Assembly (NCBI RefSeq): GCF_009914725.1
Contig: NZ_JAAAWJ010000006.1
Location: forward strand, 1 to 54,921
Length of the DNA stretch: 54,921 nucleotides
Reading direction: 5' to 3'
Origin: Methanogenium sp. MK-MG
GTDB taxonomy: Archaea > Halobacteriota > Methanomicrobia > Methanomicrobiales > Methanomicrobiaceae
Part shown: one piece after another, positions 42,111-52,250 of the stretch
Layout of the letters: each line of letters starts with the position of its first letter
How positions within the stretch are numbered: the stretch's first letter is position 1
The notes under the pieces: generated by a model
Database searches by the model: none
What the model was told of the DNA's origin: nothing
What the model saw: the letters and a program-made list of their open reading frames with translations, nothing else
Made by a program: the position numbers and the translations under genes

Positions 42111-45100
42111 CAGGACTCTCCAAACGCATCTGCACTGAGCGAGACCAGTTCTCTCAGTTTATCAGTAGAGAGATTTGTAAACCAGTCCTCACCCGAACCG
42201 ATAATCTCATCTGCAAGCTTTCGTTTCTCTTCAAGCATCGCATCAATCTGCTCCTCAAGCGTACCTGCGGATATCATCAGATGCACCTGCACATTCTTCG
42301 TCTGCCCAATCCGGTATGCCCGGTCGGTCGCCTGATCCTCAACCGCCGGATTCCACCACCGGTCCACATGAAACACATGATTGGCAGCCGTCAGGTTCAG
42401 CCCGACACCACCGGCCTTCAGTGAAATGACAAACAGCCGCGGGCCATTCTCTGACTGGAACGATTCCACCGCCTCGTCACGCTTTTTCCTTGATGTTTTG
42501 CCATGCAAAAGCAACACCTCCTCCGAAAATTTATCCCGCATCAACACCTGAAGCTGCTCTGCAAATGTGGCATACTGGGTAAACACAATCGCCTTATCGC
42601 CATTATCGATGACTTCGTCAAGCATCTCAAAGAGACGCACCAGTTTACCGGATCTCACAGAATTGATACAGCCGTCACCGGTGAACAGCACAGGATGGTT
42701 GCAGATCTGCTTTAGCCGGGTAATGGCAGACAATATGACACCCTTTCTCTGAATACCCTCGGATTCATCAGCCGCCCTGAGCATCCCGTCAACCGTTGCC
42801 TGATACAAAGTTGCCTGTTCCTTTGTCAGTGTGCAAAAGACCTTCTGTTCAATCTTATCCGGCAGATCCTGTATGATGGAACGATCGGTCTTTACCCTCC
42901 GCATAACAAACGGGCCGATCATCTTTCTCAGCAGAGCACCCGCATCACCGTCATGATACCGCTCAACGGGCACGGCAAACTCCTTATAATAACTGCCATA
43001 TGAACCCAGATAGCCCCGGTTCAGGAAATCCATGATAGACCACAGTTCTGTCAGCCGGTTTTCAACAGGCGTGCCGGTCAGTGCTATTCTCCGGCCCGCC
43101 GGAATTGTCCTGACAGCACGGGACTGTTTGGTCAGGTGATTTTTGATGTTCTGGGCCTCATCCAGCACCAGACATGCCCACTGAACCAGATTGATTGTAT
43201 CGATATCGCGGTTTGCCAGACTGTATGTCGTAATGACCACATCATATGCAGATACCGCCTCCGCAAACTCTTCTCCCGCAGCACGTCCTGTGCCATGATG
43301 AATATAGACAGAGAGACCAGGAGCAAACCGGGCAAACTCACGGTTCCAGTTACCGATAATTGACATCGGGCAGATGACAAGAACCGGCGTTGCAGGCAAA
43401 TTGGAATATTTCATCTCAGAGAGCAGATACGCAATAAACTGCGGGGTTTTGCCCAGCCCCATGTCATCGGCAAGGCATGCCCCCAGCCCCTGCCGCGTGA
43501 GAAAAGAGAGCCAGGAGACACCTGTCAACTGGTATGGCCGGAGTTTGCCGTTAAAAGTGTCGGGAATCTCAATCACTTCCGGTTTGGTTACCCCCCTGAT
43601 ATTGTCCAGTATCTCCCCGACCTGTCCGCCGGGTGACGAAACTTCAACCTCAAATTCCTGTTCAAAGGCCCGTGTGGTTTCAAGTTTTAACAGATCACCC
43701 AGTTCAATACTGCCGTCAGCATATTTCCTCTCAAACGCACGCAGAGTCCGTTTGATCTCTTTGGAATCGAAGGCGACCCATTTCCCCCTCACACGAACAA
43801 GCGATTGCTTCATATCTGCAAGTTCCATAAACTCATCAACAGAGAACGTCTCACCGCCCAGTGCAATGGTGTAGTTGAAATCCAGCAGACTATTGAAGGA
43901 AAAAAACCCGGAACCCGTAGTCTTCTGTTTCTCCGGGGGTTTTGGATCAATATTCAGTACCGGCTTCTCCGGTTGCTCTTTCCACCAGGGCGGCAGGAGC
44001 ACGGTAAAACCTGCCTGCTGAAGTAATGGTGACGTCTCGCTTAAAAACGAGTAGATATCAGCCGTGTCAATCGCAAGAGCTGTCGGGCATGCAGTCTTCA
44101 GACCAGCCGCAAGTCCGGGAAATATCCTGACCGCACGCCCAAGATCTGCCAGAAAATCCTCTTCAGGATGGCTGGTTCTGCTGAACAGATACGTATGCTC
44201 TGTGGTTCTCGGTTCCCATATTTCCTCTGCAGGAATGATCAGGGAAGGCTCATCACGTGCCTGAAGCTGAAATGTGATATTCCAGCGATTGTCCTCACCA
44301 TCTTCATCCGGTTCTTCAAGGCGAAAACAGGTTTTGAATTCGTGGACTTTGCCTTCATCCGCCCCCCCGGAAAGCCAGGTATTTATCTCTGCAATAAACG
44401 CTTCAGAGAGAGCAACGGGATGATATTGATCTGCATGGCACCCGGTTAATTTCAGGAAACAGGACAGCGCCTCTTTTTCGGACGTCTGCATCTTTTTACT
44501 GATTTTAAACGGAACCGGCGTATCAGAGAGGGCATCGGTCACCACCTGAGAAACCATAGAGGTCACAAAACGGTCAAGTATGGTATCTGCATGATATCTG
44601 AAAACATATCCGGAATCCGCATCATATCCGTTTGCGCACGATTCACATACACAGGGCATTGCCCCTGCAAGCGAAACATATCTCTCTTCATCATCGCTGC
44701 CGATGACCGGTTTCCATACGGGCAGAGTAGTGGCCGTATCCAAAAATGCAGGAATAAAGCGTTGACGTGCGACAAGTTCTACGGAAAAACCGATGGCAAA
44801 CAGCCAGTATCGCAATGAATCACCGACCATGACACCGGAAGAGAAGAGATCAAAAAGCCGGGTATATAGTCCGGCCAATGCAGAGAGGTCGCATGATACT
44901 GTAGCAAATTTCCAGGGCAACAGTTGCTGTGACGATTTCTTAACGGCAATGGCCGCCATCGAAGGCATATATGATGTGAGAGGTGCTGCAGCTTCAGACG
45001 GGAAGACCGCGGTCTGCTCCCCCTCATGCCACTGTATATCACTGCCGCCGGTGACCCCGGTCAGCAGACGCTGCAACTCTTCGGCTGATACGGTATTTGG

Positions 45101-45271
45101 ATGTGGATGTACGCGGGGATGTTTTGGTTTTCTCCCGCGTCTTGTTGGTATCCCCCCGGAACGATTATCCGATTCACCAAAGAAACAGAACCGATCGGGT
45201 GTATTGGGATCATAAAAGCCATGGATTACAACAAGATTTGTCCCGCTGGTTTTGCCTTCCACGATAATCAT
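42110..45271 (-). CDS. SNF2-family DNA-dependent ATPase/helicase
   Basis: A 1053-residue superfamily 2 enzyme. The N-terminal ~550 residues are the SNF2-associated region of prokaryotic members (FSVDEFMELA near 480). The helicase core follows: motif I DMGLGKT (near residue 604), motif II DEAQ, TGTPVENRL (motif III), and in the second lobe VFHVDRWWNPAVEDQATDR and RIGQ (motifs V-VI, near 987). It is a translocase that remodels protein-DNA complexes and is distinct from true unwinding helicases. It forms a coupled pair with the SWIM protein. The role in archaea is not established; repair or chromatin remodelling is plausible because histones are present. Confidence 0.93.
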   Translation of the reverse strand: MIIVEGKTSGTNLVVIHGFYDPNTPDRFCFFGESDNRSGGIPTRRGRKPKHPRVHPHPNTVSAEELQRLLTGVTGGSDIQWHEGEQTAVFPSEAAAPLTSYMPSMAAIAVKKSSQQLLPWKFATVSCDLSALAGLYTRLFDLFSSGVMVGDSLRYWLFAIGFSVELVARQRFIPAFLDTATTLPVWKPVIGSDDEERYVSLAGAMPCVCESCANGYDADSGYVFRYHADTILDRFVTSMVSQVVTDALSDTPVPFKISKKMQTSEKEALSCFLKLTGCHADQYHPVALSEAFIAEINTWLSGGADEGKVHEFKTCFRLEEPDEDGEDNRWNITFQLQARDEPSLIIPAEEIWEPRTTEHTYLFSRTSHPEEDFLADLGRAVRIFPGLAAGLKTACPTALAIDTADIYSFLSETSPLLQQAGFTVLLPPWWKEQPEKPVLNIDPKPPEKQKTTGSGFFSFNSLLDFNYTIALGGETFSVDEFMELADMKQSLVRVRGKWVAFDSKEIKRTLRAFERKYADGSIELGDLLKLETTRAFEQEFEVEVSSPGGQVGEILDNIRGVTKPEVIEIPDTFNGKLRPYQLTGVSWLSFLTRQGLGACLADDMGLGKTPQFIAYLLSEMKYSNLPATPVLVICPMSIIGNWNREFARFAPGLSVYIHHGTGRAAGEEFAEAVSAYDVVITTYSLANRDIDTINLVQWACLVLDEAQNIKNHLTKQSRAVRTIPAGRRIALTGTPVENRLTELWSIMDFLNRGYLGSYGSYYKEFAVPVERYHDGDAGALLRKMIGPFVMRRVKTDRSIIQDLPDKIEQKVFCTLTKEQATLYQATVDGMLRAADESEGIQRKGVILSAITRLKQICNHPVLFTGDGCINSVRSGKLVRLFEMLDEVIDNGDKAIVFTQYATFAEQLQVLMRDKFSEEVLLLHGKTSRKKRDEAVESFQSENGPRLFVISLKAGGVGLNLTAANHVFHVDRWWNPAVEDQATDRAYRIGQTKNVQVHLMISAGTLEEQIDAMLEEKRKLADEIIGSGEDWFTNLSTDKLRELVSLSADAFGES

Positions 45272-45533
45272 TACAAAATAGGATTCTTCGGGTATTAACC
45301 AGTCTGTTCGCTGAAGACTCCGTGTGCATCATCAACATCCGCTGTTTTAATTGATGGGGAATCCGGGTCGCCAAAAACACTTTCACCGGTATTTGCCAAC
45401 CGCTCACCCTTTTTTCTGGTCGTTATGATCTGATCATAACCCATAGATCCATGCATCGTTGATCACAGTCACTACTTCTAAATCGGGGCGACACCCCTCA
45501 CAAAAAACCAAAAGAGAAAGAGAAGAAAATGAA

Positions 45534-46061
45534 TTATTCCTTCAGACCGGCGATGGCCACATCAACGATGGCACCAATATCCTCAATCCCCCATACCTCG
45601 GAATTGATCACGAGGTCATAGGGCGTCAGATCATTGATATCAATATTATAGTATTTGTGGTATCTGCCGGCCTCACAGTCCTCACGTTCAATCGTGAGTT
45701 CAACTGCTGTCTGTGGATCAATTCCCTCACGGTCAGAGATGCGCACAGACCGGCATTCAACAGACGCTGCCACCCAGATGCGGATATCAGCGTTATCAAT
45801 CATATGCCCCGCAAGACGCCCCTCAATGATGATATTATCGCGTGCCTCGCCAATCTCCTTCTGGCGGGCATCGATCATCCGGTCCACGGATTCATCCTCC
45901 TCTGCCAGCCGCCCGAACGCAGCAAGTTCCATATTGCGCTCAGCAGCGAGCCCGCGAAAGACTTCCCCTGCCGATATCAGATTGAAATCATGTCTCTTCA
46001 CCAGATATTTGGCAAGTGACGTCGTACCGCTTCCCGGCGGGCCGCTCACCGTAATCCGCAT
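45534..46061 (-). CDS. cmk: Cytidylate kinase (archaeal type)
   Basis: A 175-residue P-loop kinase. The N-terminus MRITVSGPPGSGTTSLA is the archaeal Cmk P-loop (GPPGSGTT), and IIEGRLAG and REDCEAGRY contain the substrate and lid residues. It phosphorylates CMP/dCMP with ATP. In many archaea it lies at the end of the spc ribosomal operon, as here; its ATG shares one base with the stop of the upstream DUF106 gene. A T-rich stretch follows. This seems to be the last gene of the operon. Confidence 0.94.
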   Translation of the reverse strand: MRITVSGPPGSGTTSLAKYLVKRHDFNLISAGEVFRGLAAERNMELAAFGRLAEEDESVDRMIDARQKEIGEARDNIIIEGRLAGHMIDNADIRIWVAASVECRSVRISDREGIDPQTAVELTIEREDCEAGRYHKYYNIDINDLTPYDLVINSEVWGIEDIGAIVDVAIAGLKE

Positions 46062-46738
46062 CAGAGTCCTCCGATATTAAGCGCCTTTCTTATCACCTGC
46101 GAGAGGCAGATGGAACAGATCATATACCAGAGAATCCATGCCGGAAGGAAGAATGAGATCCCATTCAGCATAATCTCTCCCAGATACGGGAACGTAATGG
46201 TCGGCATTGCAACAATGGTGCCGGCATCAAACGCTGCCTGCATATTTGAAACCGTCCAGAGCATCCATATAAAAATGGGCACAGTCACAATCAGAATCCA
46301 TCCCATCGGCTTAAACTGCTCCTGGGACATCTGCATCTGTTCCTCCATCATCCGTGTCCGCTTGTCATTGAGCTTTTTCAGTTGCTTCTCGTCACCTGCA
46401 AGCTGTGCTTCACGGTATATCTTCTGGAACTCCTTCATCTTTGCCTGAACGACCTGCATCTTCTCGTAATCAATGGTATACTTCTGGAGAAGAGATGAAT
46501 AACAGCCGGTAATCGTTGCAAGAATGAGAATCAGAATTACCCAGAGCTGGGGATTGTCAGTAACGCCGATGATCGTTGCCATAGGTCCAAAGACAACATT
46601 GGCACCGGATCCGATGGCATCGCGAATGGGGGCGATTGAATAGGCTCCCATCGCAATCAGCATGACAATAAAAAAGGAGCCCATGCCACCCATGACCCCT
46701 TTTCCTGCCGACTTGCCGGATTTTGCGATATCTCTCAC
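46061..46738 (-). CDS. DUF106/EMC3-TMCO1-like membrane protein (Oxa1 superfamily)
   Basis: A 225-residue membrane protein with a GTG start that overlaps the adkA stop by four bases. There are about four hydrophobic segments and a charged, helical cytosolic hairpin between the first pairs (MKEFQKIYREAQLAG, KKLNDKRTRMMEEQMQM). This is the arrangement of archaeal DUF106 proteins, homologues of Oxa1/YidC and of eukaryotic EMC3/TMCO1 insertases. Its location next to secY and ribosomal genes fits a role in membrane protein insertion. Confidence 0.9.
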   Translation of the reverse strand: MRDIAKSGKSAGKGVMGGMGSFFIVMLIAMGAYSIAPIRDAIGSGANVVFGPMATIIGVTDNPQLWVILILILATITGCYSSLLQKYTIDYEKMQVVQAKMKEFQKIYREAQLAGDEKQLKKLNDKRTRMMEEQMQMSQEQFKPMGWILIVTVPIFIWMLWTVSNMQAAFDAGTIVAMPTITFPYLGEIMLNGISFFLPAWILWYMICSICLSQVIRKALNIGGL

Positions 46739-47304
46739 CTCAGAATATCTTTGAGTTCTTCGACTGCCCTGTCGAGCAGATCATCGGCATTGATGATGAC
46801 TTTGACCGTGCATCCGGTTAGCATCGCATACGAGGCCGCCATCGCACGGTTGAACTCCTGGTGCTCACAGAGAGCACGGTAACCTTCAGCGTCACGCACC
46901 CGGGACTCATCTCCCATGCGCCGCATCAGGATCTGGTCCTCATCTGTCTCGACAAGCACAACGATATCAGGCATCAGTTCTTTGAGCACCCACTCGGGAA
47001 GACCTGCCAGGTATCCACCCGGAGTCTTCACCGTACAGTGGGTGTCAATGATGACATTGCCTTCGGTCTTCGCGATAAACTGTGCGGCACTGCGCTGCAG
47101 TTCGCGCTGCTTTGCCTGTTCGAGTTTGCGCATCTCGTCACGGCTCTCAACGATACCCTGACCGGATGCCACATCGAACATACATGATCCAAAATTAATA
47201 TTCTGATACTCAACAGCCTCTGCTGCGAGTTCAGAAATGGTCTGATTAATGACGGTCGTCTTGCCGACTCCCGGCACACCGGTGATTACTACTTTTTTAC
47301 CCAT
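46735..47304 (-). CDS. adkA: Archaeal adenylate kinase
   Basis: A 189-residue P-loop kinase of the archaeal AdkA family (sequence-distinct from bacterial Adk). The ATG at 47304 opens MGKKVVITGVPGVGKTT; a GTG four codons upstream is also possible and lies closer to AAGGAG. Other family residues: INFGSCMFDVA and IIDTHCTVKTPGGYLAGLP. It interconverts AMP, ADP and ATP. The position between secY and the DUF106 gene is classic for the archaeal spc operon. Confidence 0.94.
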   Translation of the reverse strand: MGKKVVITGVPGVGKTTVINQTISELAAEAVEYQNINFGSCMFDVASGQGIVESRDEMRKLEQAKQRELQRSAAQFIAKTEGNVIIDTHCTVKTPGGYLAGLPEWVLKELMPDIVVLVETDEDQILMRRMGDESRVRDAEGYRALCEHQEFNRAMAASYAMLTGCTVKVIINADDLLDRAVEELKDILR

Positions 47305-47312
47305 CCTACACT

Positions 47313-48746
47313 TCACTCCTTACCGAAGAACCCGCGCATGAACGGGTACATCTCCATAATCTGTTCACTTGCAACCTCCTCGTACAGCCGGTATACAATA
47401 CTGACTGTCAGCAGGAGACCAGTTCCCCCGACCATGCCGATGACACCAAAGTAGTTGGCAATCACACTCAGGAAACCAACAAAGACACCACCGATGACCG
47501 TGACACGCGGAATATAGCGGTCCAGGTACTTTACAAGCACCTGTTCCGATCTCCGGTATCCGGGAATTGACATACCGCTCATCTGGATCTGGCGTGCCAC
47601 ATGGGACGAGTCCAGGCCTGCAGTCTTCACCCAGAAGAGTGCGAAGATTGCACCGCCGACCACCATCACGAACAGGTCAAGACCCATCCTGATGATAATC
47701 TCCCATATGGGGTGACCGACATCATAGGCCCACCACATCCAGTCAGACGGACCGTTGATGGGTGCCAGATAGTACATGATCCCGTTCAGCGGGGTGTTGC
47801 CCTGATACTCTCCCAGGAACGTTATACCAAGATTGTTCAGGAACAGACCAAACATCTGGATGTTTGCCTGCAGCACACGGACAAGAATCATCGGCAGCAC
47901 ACTGGCATATATGAGTTTCACCGGGAAACGCCCGCGGGCACCACGTACAGACGAGTGTGCAAGCGGGATCTCAATCCGTGTCGACTCTACATAAACGATC
48001 ACAAGGAAGATTGCCACAGTCGTAATCAACGCAAGCATATCAGTGCCGAAGTACTCCAGGAACGGTGCACCATCCATGATGACCGCAAAGAGCCGCGGGA
48101 AGAATCCGACAGGGTATGCATCCTGTACAGCGCCCCAGTTCAGGAAACCGTTGACAAGACCCTGGGATACACCAGCAACGATAAAGAGACCGACACCAGA
48201 GCCGACCCCCCATTTTGTCACGACCTCATCCATAAAGAAGATCAGTACCCCACCGATACAAATCTGCAAAAAGACAAGGAACGTAACAGCACCGAGATTT
48301 CCGCCAAATAATGCATTTGCAACGACCGGGTCAGGGGCAAGGAATCCACCGATAACATTCGGGATTGCCTCAAGCACGATCATGACAAATATCAGGAGCT
48401 TCTGCAGGCCCATGTACATGACCTGTCCACGCATATCGCTGGTATCCAGATCCAGCAGATCAGCACCCTTGAGGAGCTGAAGCACAATGGATGCAGTGAC
48501 AATCGGCCCGATACCCAGATGGGCAATTGAGCCACTCGCACCTGCTAAAAGGGCACGGTAGAATGCGAAAATATCCTGTGAACTCGGATCAAGCCCAAAC
48601 ACCGGAATATTAGTCAGTACAAAATACAAAATCAGAATAGCAGCCGTCCAAATCAGCTTATTTTTAAAATGGACATGCCCTTCCGGACTTTTCACTGCAG
48701 GCATTGCGGCCAGCAGCGGTTCTAATCGATCCAGCATCGCTCCCAT
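47313..48746 (-). CDS. secY: Protein translocase subunit SecY
   Basis: A 477-residue core subunit of the Sec61/SecY channel with ten predicted transmembrane segments. The N-terminus MGAMLDRLEPLLAAMP and plug-region glycines, and the cytosolic loop between helices 8 and 9 (RQIQMSGMSIPGYRR), match archaeal SecY. It exports the many signal-peptide proteins, including those at 22-40 kb. It lies directly downstream of uL15, as in other archaea. Confidence 0.97.
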   Translation of the reverse strand: MGAMLDRLEPLLAAMPAVKSPEGHVHFKNKLIWTAAILILYFVLTNIPVFGLDPSSQDIFAFYRALLAGASGSIAHLGIGPIVTASIVLQLLKGADLLDLDTSDMRGQVMYMGLQKLLIFVMIVLEAIPNVIGGFLAPDPVVANALFGGNLGAVTFLVFLQICIGGVLIFFMDEVVTKWGVGSGVGLFIVAGVSQGLVNGFLNWGAVQDAYPVGFFPRLFAVIMDGAPFLEYFGTDMLALITTVAIFLVIVYVESTRIEIPLAHSSVRGARGRFPVKLIYASVLPMILVRVLQANIQMFGLFLNNLGITFLGEYQGNTPLNGIMYYLAPINGPSDWMWWAYDVGHPIWEIIIRMGLDLFVMVVGGAIFALFWVKTAGLDSSHVARQIQMSGMSIPGYRRSEQVLVKYLDRYIPRVTVIGGVFVGFLSVIANYFGVIGMVGGTGLLLTVSIVYRLYEEVASEQIMEMYPFMRGFFGKE

Positions 48747-48776
48747 AGTACTATTTTTCCCAGAAAAAAAAGAGAA

Positions 48777-49202
48777 TCAGGCGTCCAGTGCCTGGCCGCC
48801 ATTCCCTTCAATCTTTTGTCGGGCCCTGTCAGTAAATGACACAGCAGAGATGTTCATCTTCTTAGTAACCTGTCCGCCTCCAAGTATTTTATCAATACCG
48901 ATTTGGCCTGCATCGATGACGATGGTATCCCCATCCATTTCTGCGTTCCCGGATGCCACAAGGGCATCTGCCATCTGATCAATGTCCCCGACATCAACGG
49001 CGTCAACAGCGGACGGGTTTTTGTTCACAAACCCATGCTTTCCGTTGTGGACATCACCTTTGAGGAGGTAATGGGAGAACCGGTGATCACGGTGACCGGC
49101 CCGGCCTCTGCCACCACGGTTTCCGGCACCACGGCGATTCTTGTGTGTTCCGCCACCGCAGGTTCGTGAACCGCGATATTTTGAGCGTTTGTTTACTGGC
49201 AT
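48777..49202 (-). CDS. rpl15: Ribosomal protein uL15
   Basis: A 141-residue large-subunit protein. The ATG at 49202 begins MPVNKRSKYRGSRTCGGG, the family N-terminus; an in-frame GTG three codons upstream is unlikely. The Gly/Arg-rich basic N-terminal tail threads into 23S rRNA and the C-terminal globular part follows (KILGGGQVTKKM). Downstream of uL30 and upstream of secY. Confidence 0.96.
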   Translation of the reverse strand: MPVNKRSKYRGSRTCGGGTHKNRRGAGNRGGRGRAGHRDHRFSHYLLKGDVHNGKHGFVNKNPSAVDAVDVGDIDQMADALVASGNAEMDGDTIVIDAGQIGIDKILGGGQVTKKMNISAVSFTDRARQKIEGNGGQALDA

Positions 49203-49207
49203 CTGAT

Positions 49208-49669
49208 TCACCGCATCCTGTAAAGAAGCGAATTGATCTCACTTCCGTAGTTTCCGAGTGCGCCGCCCTGCTGGTATGTCCGCTTAATGGACTTGTGTCC
49301 CTTACGCGGGGGGTGGAGCCGGAGTACCGGCTTAAGTTCCGGCACATCAGCAATGGATGCCTCGCCTGCACAGAGTGCGGCTGCAAACGCATTGATGTCC
49401 TCAAACTTTGAGTTCTCCTTCACATACTCTTCAGTCAGGCGTATGTTTCCGGTCAGCCTGCCACGGGTGGTCAGGACTGTTCCCAGAATTTCAGGGTCAG
49501 CCTCGCCGTATGCCACGTAATCCTTAACTTTCCGGATCATACCGAGGTATGCCGGGGTGTCAGGAATAAGGACACAGTGGTTAACGTGGTGAAGACGGAG
49601 CATCTTCAGGGTGTCTTTAATCTCCCTGTTGCAGTTAACAACACCACGCACCTGCACTACCACATACAT
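49208..49669 (-). CDS. rpl30: Ribosomal protein uL30
   Basis: A 153-residue archaeal L30, longer than the bacterial ~60-residue form because of the archaeal C-terminal extension ([18 protein letters not shown]). The N-terminus [15 protein letters not shown] is typical. The ATG shares one base with the uS5 stop (TAATG). Confidence 0.96.
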   Translation of the reverse strand: MYVVVQVRGVVNCNREIKDTLKMLRLHHVNHCVLIPDTPAYLGMIRKVKDYVAYGEADPEILGTVLTTRGRLTGNIRLTEEYVKENSKFEDINAFAAALCAGEASIADVPELKPVLRLHPPRKGHKSIKRTYQQGGALGNYGSEINSLLYRMR

Positions 49670-50286
49670 TACTCAATCACTCCTGTCCGGATGAGATTTG
49701 AATTATTCAGTGCATCAAAGGTGGCCTTTGCAAAGTTGATGGTCGTCCGGGTCTGCCCGAACGATGAGGTCCAGATATCGGTGATACCTGCAAGTTCGAG
49801 GACCTTCTTTCCGATGTCACCTGTTACCAGGCCAATACCCTGGGGTGCCGGAATCAGTGTGATGGTCACACTGCCTGCCTTCCCCTGAACACGCATCGGA
49901 ATGGAGTGCCCTTCACCACATCCGCATTCCCAGCTGCCACATCCGCGTTTTACAGATATGACATTGATCTTTGCGTTTGCAATTGCCTTCTTGATAGCAT
50001 TGCCGACCTGTGCGTCCTTTGCCTGTCCGTATCCGATATAGCCGTCACGGTTTCCCACAACGACAACAGCACGGAACTTAACACGTCGGCCACTGTCAGT
50101 CATTCTCTGAACCATATTGATGTCGAGTACCTCATCATCAAGGTCAGGGAGGAAATAATCAACAATACCCGGTTCTTTAATAGGTCTGCCAATCTCAAGC
50201 ACATCTTTAAGGCTTGTAAAATCACCGGCAGCAACCTGTCTTCCGAGACCCGTGATAGGAATCCATACTTCCCGTTCATAGGCCAT
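49669..50286 (-). CDS. rps5: Ribosomal protein uS5
   Basis: A 205-residue small-subunit protein that contributes to decoding accuracy. The S5 N-terminal double-stranded RNA-binding region is seen ([19 protein letters not shown]), and the C-terminal domain contains [19 protein letters not shown]. It has a Cys/Gly-rich insertion ([13 protein letters not shown]) typical of archaeal S5. It lies one base downstream of uL18. Confidence 0.97.
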   Translation of the reverse strand: MAYEREVWIPITGLGRQVAAGDFTSLKDVLEIGRPIKEPGIVDYFLPDLDDEVLDINMVQRMTDSGRRVKFRAVVVVGNRDGYIGYGQAKDAQVGNAIKKAIANAKINVISVKRGCGSWECGCGEGHSIPMRVQGKAGSVTITLIPAPQGIGLVTGDIGKKVLELAGITDIWTSSFGQTRTTINFAKATFDALNNSNLIRTGVIE

Positions 50287-50287
50287 A

Positions 50288-50815
50288 TTACTTCAGCTCC
50301 TTCATGATTGCTTCTGCTGCCTGTTCTACATTGGCAACAAGATCTGCTGCACGCTCAGGTGCATATGCTGCAATGTGTGCGCCTTTTACCCTGTCCTCAG
50401 ACGGGAGAATCGACTCACCGTGGGGGACTTCAAGACCTGCATCCACAGCGCCTTTCAGTGCACCAAACACCTTCCCTCCGGGGGTTGAACGGGTCAGGCC
50501 GATATCAAGAATACCTTCTTCATAGCCTGAATTCCGTGCACGCACCGCAAAGAGCATGCCGGTGAGATATGCTGCGGGGGTATTTCCCATAGCACCGGTA
50601 AAGCCGTATCCTTCCAGTTCATGTGAGTATGCCGCAACAAGTGTCCGGTCACCCTCAAGGGTCGCCTCTACCAGCTGGATGATGATCTGCCGGTTGGTCT
50701 TGCGTACGACCATACGTGGTTTCTCGGAGAGGAGAAGCCGCATCCTGGAGTAATAATCCGTTTTGCCCTCGTGTCTCCTTCTGAACGGGACAAAATATCG
50801 TGGTCCGGATGCCAT
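50288..50815 (-). CDS. rpl18: Ribosomal protein uL18
   Basis: A 175-residue 5S rRNA-binding protein of the archaeal/eukaryotic L5e-like length. Typical stretches are [14 protein letters not shown] near the N-terminus and [17 protein letters not shown] and [15 protein letters not shown] later. Its ATG shares a base with the eL19 stop (TAATG). Confidence 0.96.
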   Translation of the reverse strand: MASGPRYFVPFRRRHEGKTDYYSRMRLLLSEKPRMVVRKTNRQIIIQLVEATLEGDRTLVAAYSHELEGYGFTGAMGNTPAAYLTGMLFAVRARNSGYEEGILDIGLTRSTPGGKVFGALKGAVDAGLEVPHGESILPSEDRVKGAHIAAYAPERAADLVANVEQAAEAIMKELK

Positions 50816-51267
50816 TAGTTCATCCTCCCCTGAATCTGCTCAAGCTGTGCTTTCATATGTGCCACACTGCGGTACTGACCGCCTGCTGCCTTCCGGTATA
50901 CTCTGCGGTACAGGGTAGCATCAATGCTGCCGTTGTCACGCAGTATCCGGAGTTCACGCCGGATTGCACGGATCCTTTTGATCCATACCCGCTTGGACGG
51001 GGTACGTGCATTGGCGGCTCCCTTCCTGCGTCCATGACCCTTACAGTGGCCATAGGAACGCTTTGCAGTGAGAAGACGTGCACGGCCGCGGCTGACGCCT
51101 TTAACCGGCTTTGCACGGATTGCGCCCTCTTCAATAAGGCCACGCATATCCTCACGTGAGATCGCGTTTTCAATATCATCCTCACGCTCGCTGTTCATCC
51201 AGACACGGTGTACACCGCACTTCAGAACAGCTGCTGCGATACGGCGCTGATTTTTGAGATCACTCAT
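50815..51267 (-). CDS. rpl19e: Ribosomal protein eL19
   Basis: A 150-residue archaeal/eukaryotic-specific large-subunit protein. The ATG at 51267 starts [12 protein letters not shown], the family N-terminus. The central [14 protein letters not shown] segment is highly conserved. Its start lies eight bases inside the 3' end of the eL32 gene, indicating translational coupling. Confidence 0.96.
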   Translation of the reverse strand: MSDLKNQRRIAAAVLKCGVHRVWMNSEREDDIENAISREDMRGLIEEGAIRAKPVKGVSRGRARLLTAKRSYGHCKGHGRRKGAANARTPSKRVWIKRIRAIRRELRILRDNGSIDATLYRRVYRKAAGGQYRSVAHMKAQLEQIQGRMN

Positions 51268-51709
51268 CAGAAGCCACCTCTTCCTCAACGTCTTCTTCCA
51301 CGACCTCAGGCTCCTCTGCAGCAGCCTGTCCGGATGCATCTTTCAGGTTGAATACCTTAAGCCCAAGCTCAAGTGCCTTGTCCTGAATGACTTCACGTTT
51401 CCTGTTACCGACAGTTGCTGCAACACGGACTGCATGTGTCTCAGGGTTGAGCCCTTCTAGATCTGCAGGTGTGAATACAAGCACTTCCTCATATCCACTG
51501 GGGTGGAATCCACGTACAGCGGCAGGGCCCCCAAACCCAGGTTTGGGGAGACGACCCTTTGCCCATTTCTGCATGCGCTGTTTACTCTGAATACCACGTG
51601 GACGCCTCCATACGTCATCCAGTTTCTTCTTCTGATGAAGGCACTGGCGCTTAAAGGTTGCCCGCTTTCCATTGCGTGCACGGATAAGTCTCATCTTTTC
51701 GTCAGCCAT
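51260..51709 (-). CDS. rpl32e: Ribosomal protein eL32
   Basis: A 149-residue protein. The core [12 protein letters not shown] and [16 protein letters not shown] is the eL32 signature. The tail is an acidic extension ([12 protein letters not shown]) absent from many homologues. Its 3' end overlaps the eL19 start by eight bases. Confidence 0.95.
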   Translation of the reverse strand: MADEKMRLIRARNGKRATFKRQCLHQKKKLDDVWRRPRGIQSKQRMQKWAKGRLPKPGFGGPAAVRGFHPSGYEEVLVFTPADLEGLNPETHAVRVAATVGNRKREVIQDKALELGLKVFNLKDASGQAAAEEPEVVEEDVEEEVASDE

Positions 51710-51715
51710 ATCAGA

Positions 51716-52240
51716 TCACGCCTTCTCAATGATGTATATTCCATCCTGGAACACACGGGGATCACGATTGCGCACATGCGTAGCCCGTTCAATACGAGCG
51801 GCTGTGGTGCCCACGAGTTCTTTGTCGATGCCTGATACAGTGATCTCATCGTTTCCGGTTGAAACGGTCACTCCCTCTGAAATCCGTGCCACCCGGGCCT
51901 TCTTCTCGCCAAGGAAATTGACAATCTCAAGAGCTGTGTCAGTCTTCTTGAGCTGGATAGGGAAGTGACTGTAGACCACTTTCATCTTGTATTCATAGCC
52001 TTCTGTAACCCCGCCGCACATGTTGCGTGCATGGGCTGCATAGGTCCCGACCATTGCAGAAATCTTCTTCCGCGTTGATGCAGTTTTAATGGTAAAGACA
52101 ACACCATCACAGGAGACATCAAGACCCGGGTAGCGCATATCACGTGTAAGTGTTCCTTTGGGTCCCTTAACAACGAGGCGTGTGCCTTCCATTGTTGCAG
52201 TGATACCCTCAGGAATCTCAACACTACGTTCACTCAGCAT
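51716..52240 (-). CDS. rpl6: Ribosomal protein uL6
   Basis: A 174-residue protein with the two L6 repeats. Family features are IPEGITATMEGTRLVVKGPKG at the start (split here into shorter segments by conservation: IPEGITATMEG, VVKGPKGTLTRD) and VRNRDPRVFQDGIYI at the end. It sits near the GTPase centre of the large subunit. Located between uS8 and eL32. Confidence 0.96.
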   Translation of the reverse strand: MLSERSVEIPEGITATMEGTRLVVKGPKGTLTRDMRYPGLDVSCDGVVFTIKTASTRKKISAMVGTYAAHARNMCGGVTEGYEYKMKVVYSHFPIQLKKTDTALEIVNFLGEKKARVARISEGVTVSTGNDEITVSGIDKELVGTTAARIERATHVRNRDPRVFQDGIYIIEKA

Positions 52241-52250
52241 TTAATACACC

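Noticed and set aside
45210-45407. 65-codon minus-strand frame upstream of SNF2
   Set aside because: It overlaps the SNF2 start in another frame and shows no family features.
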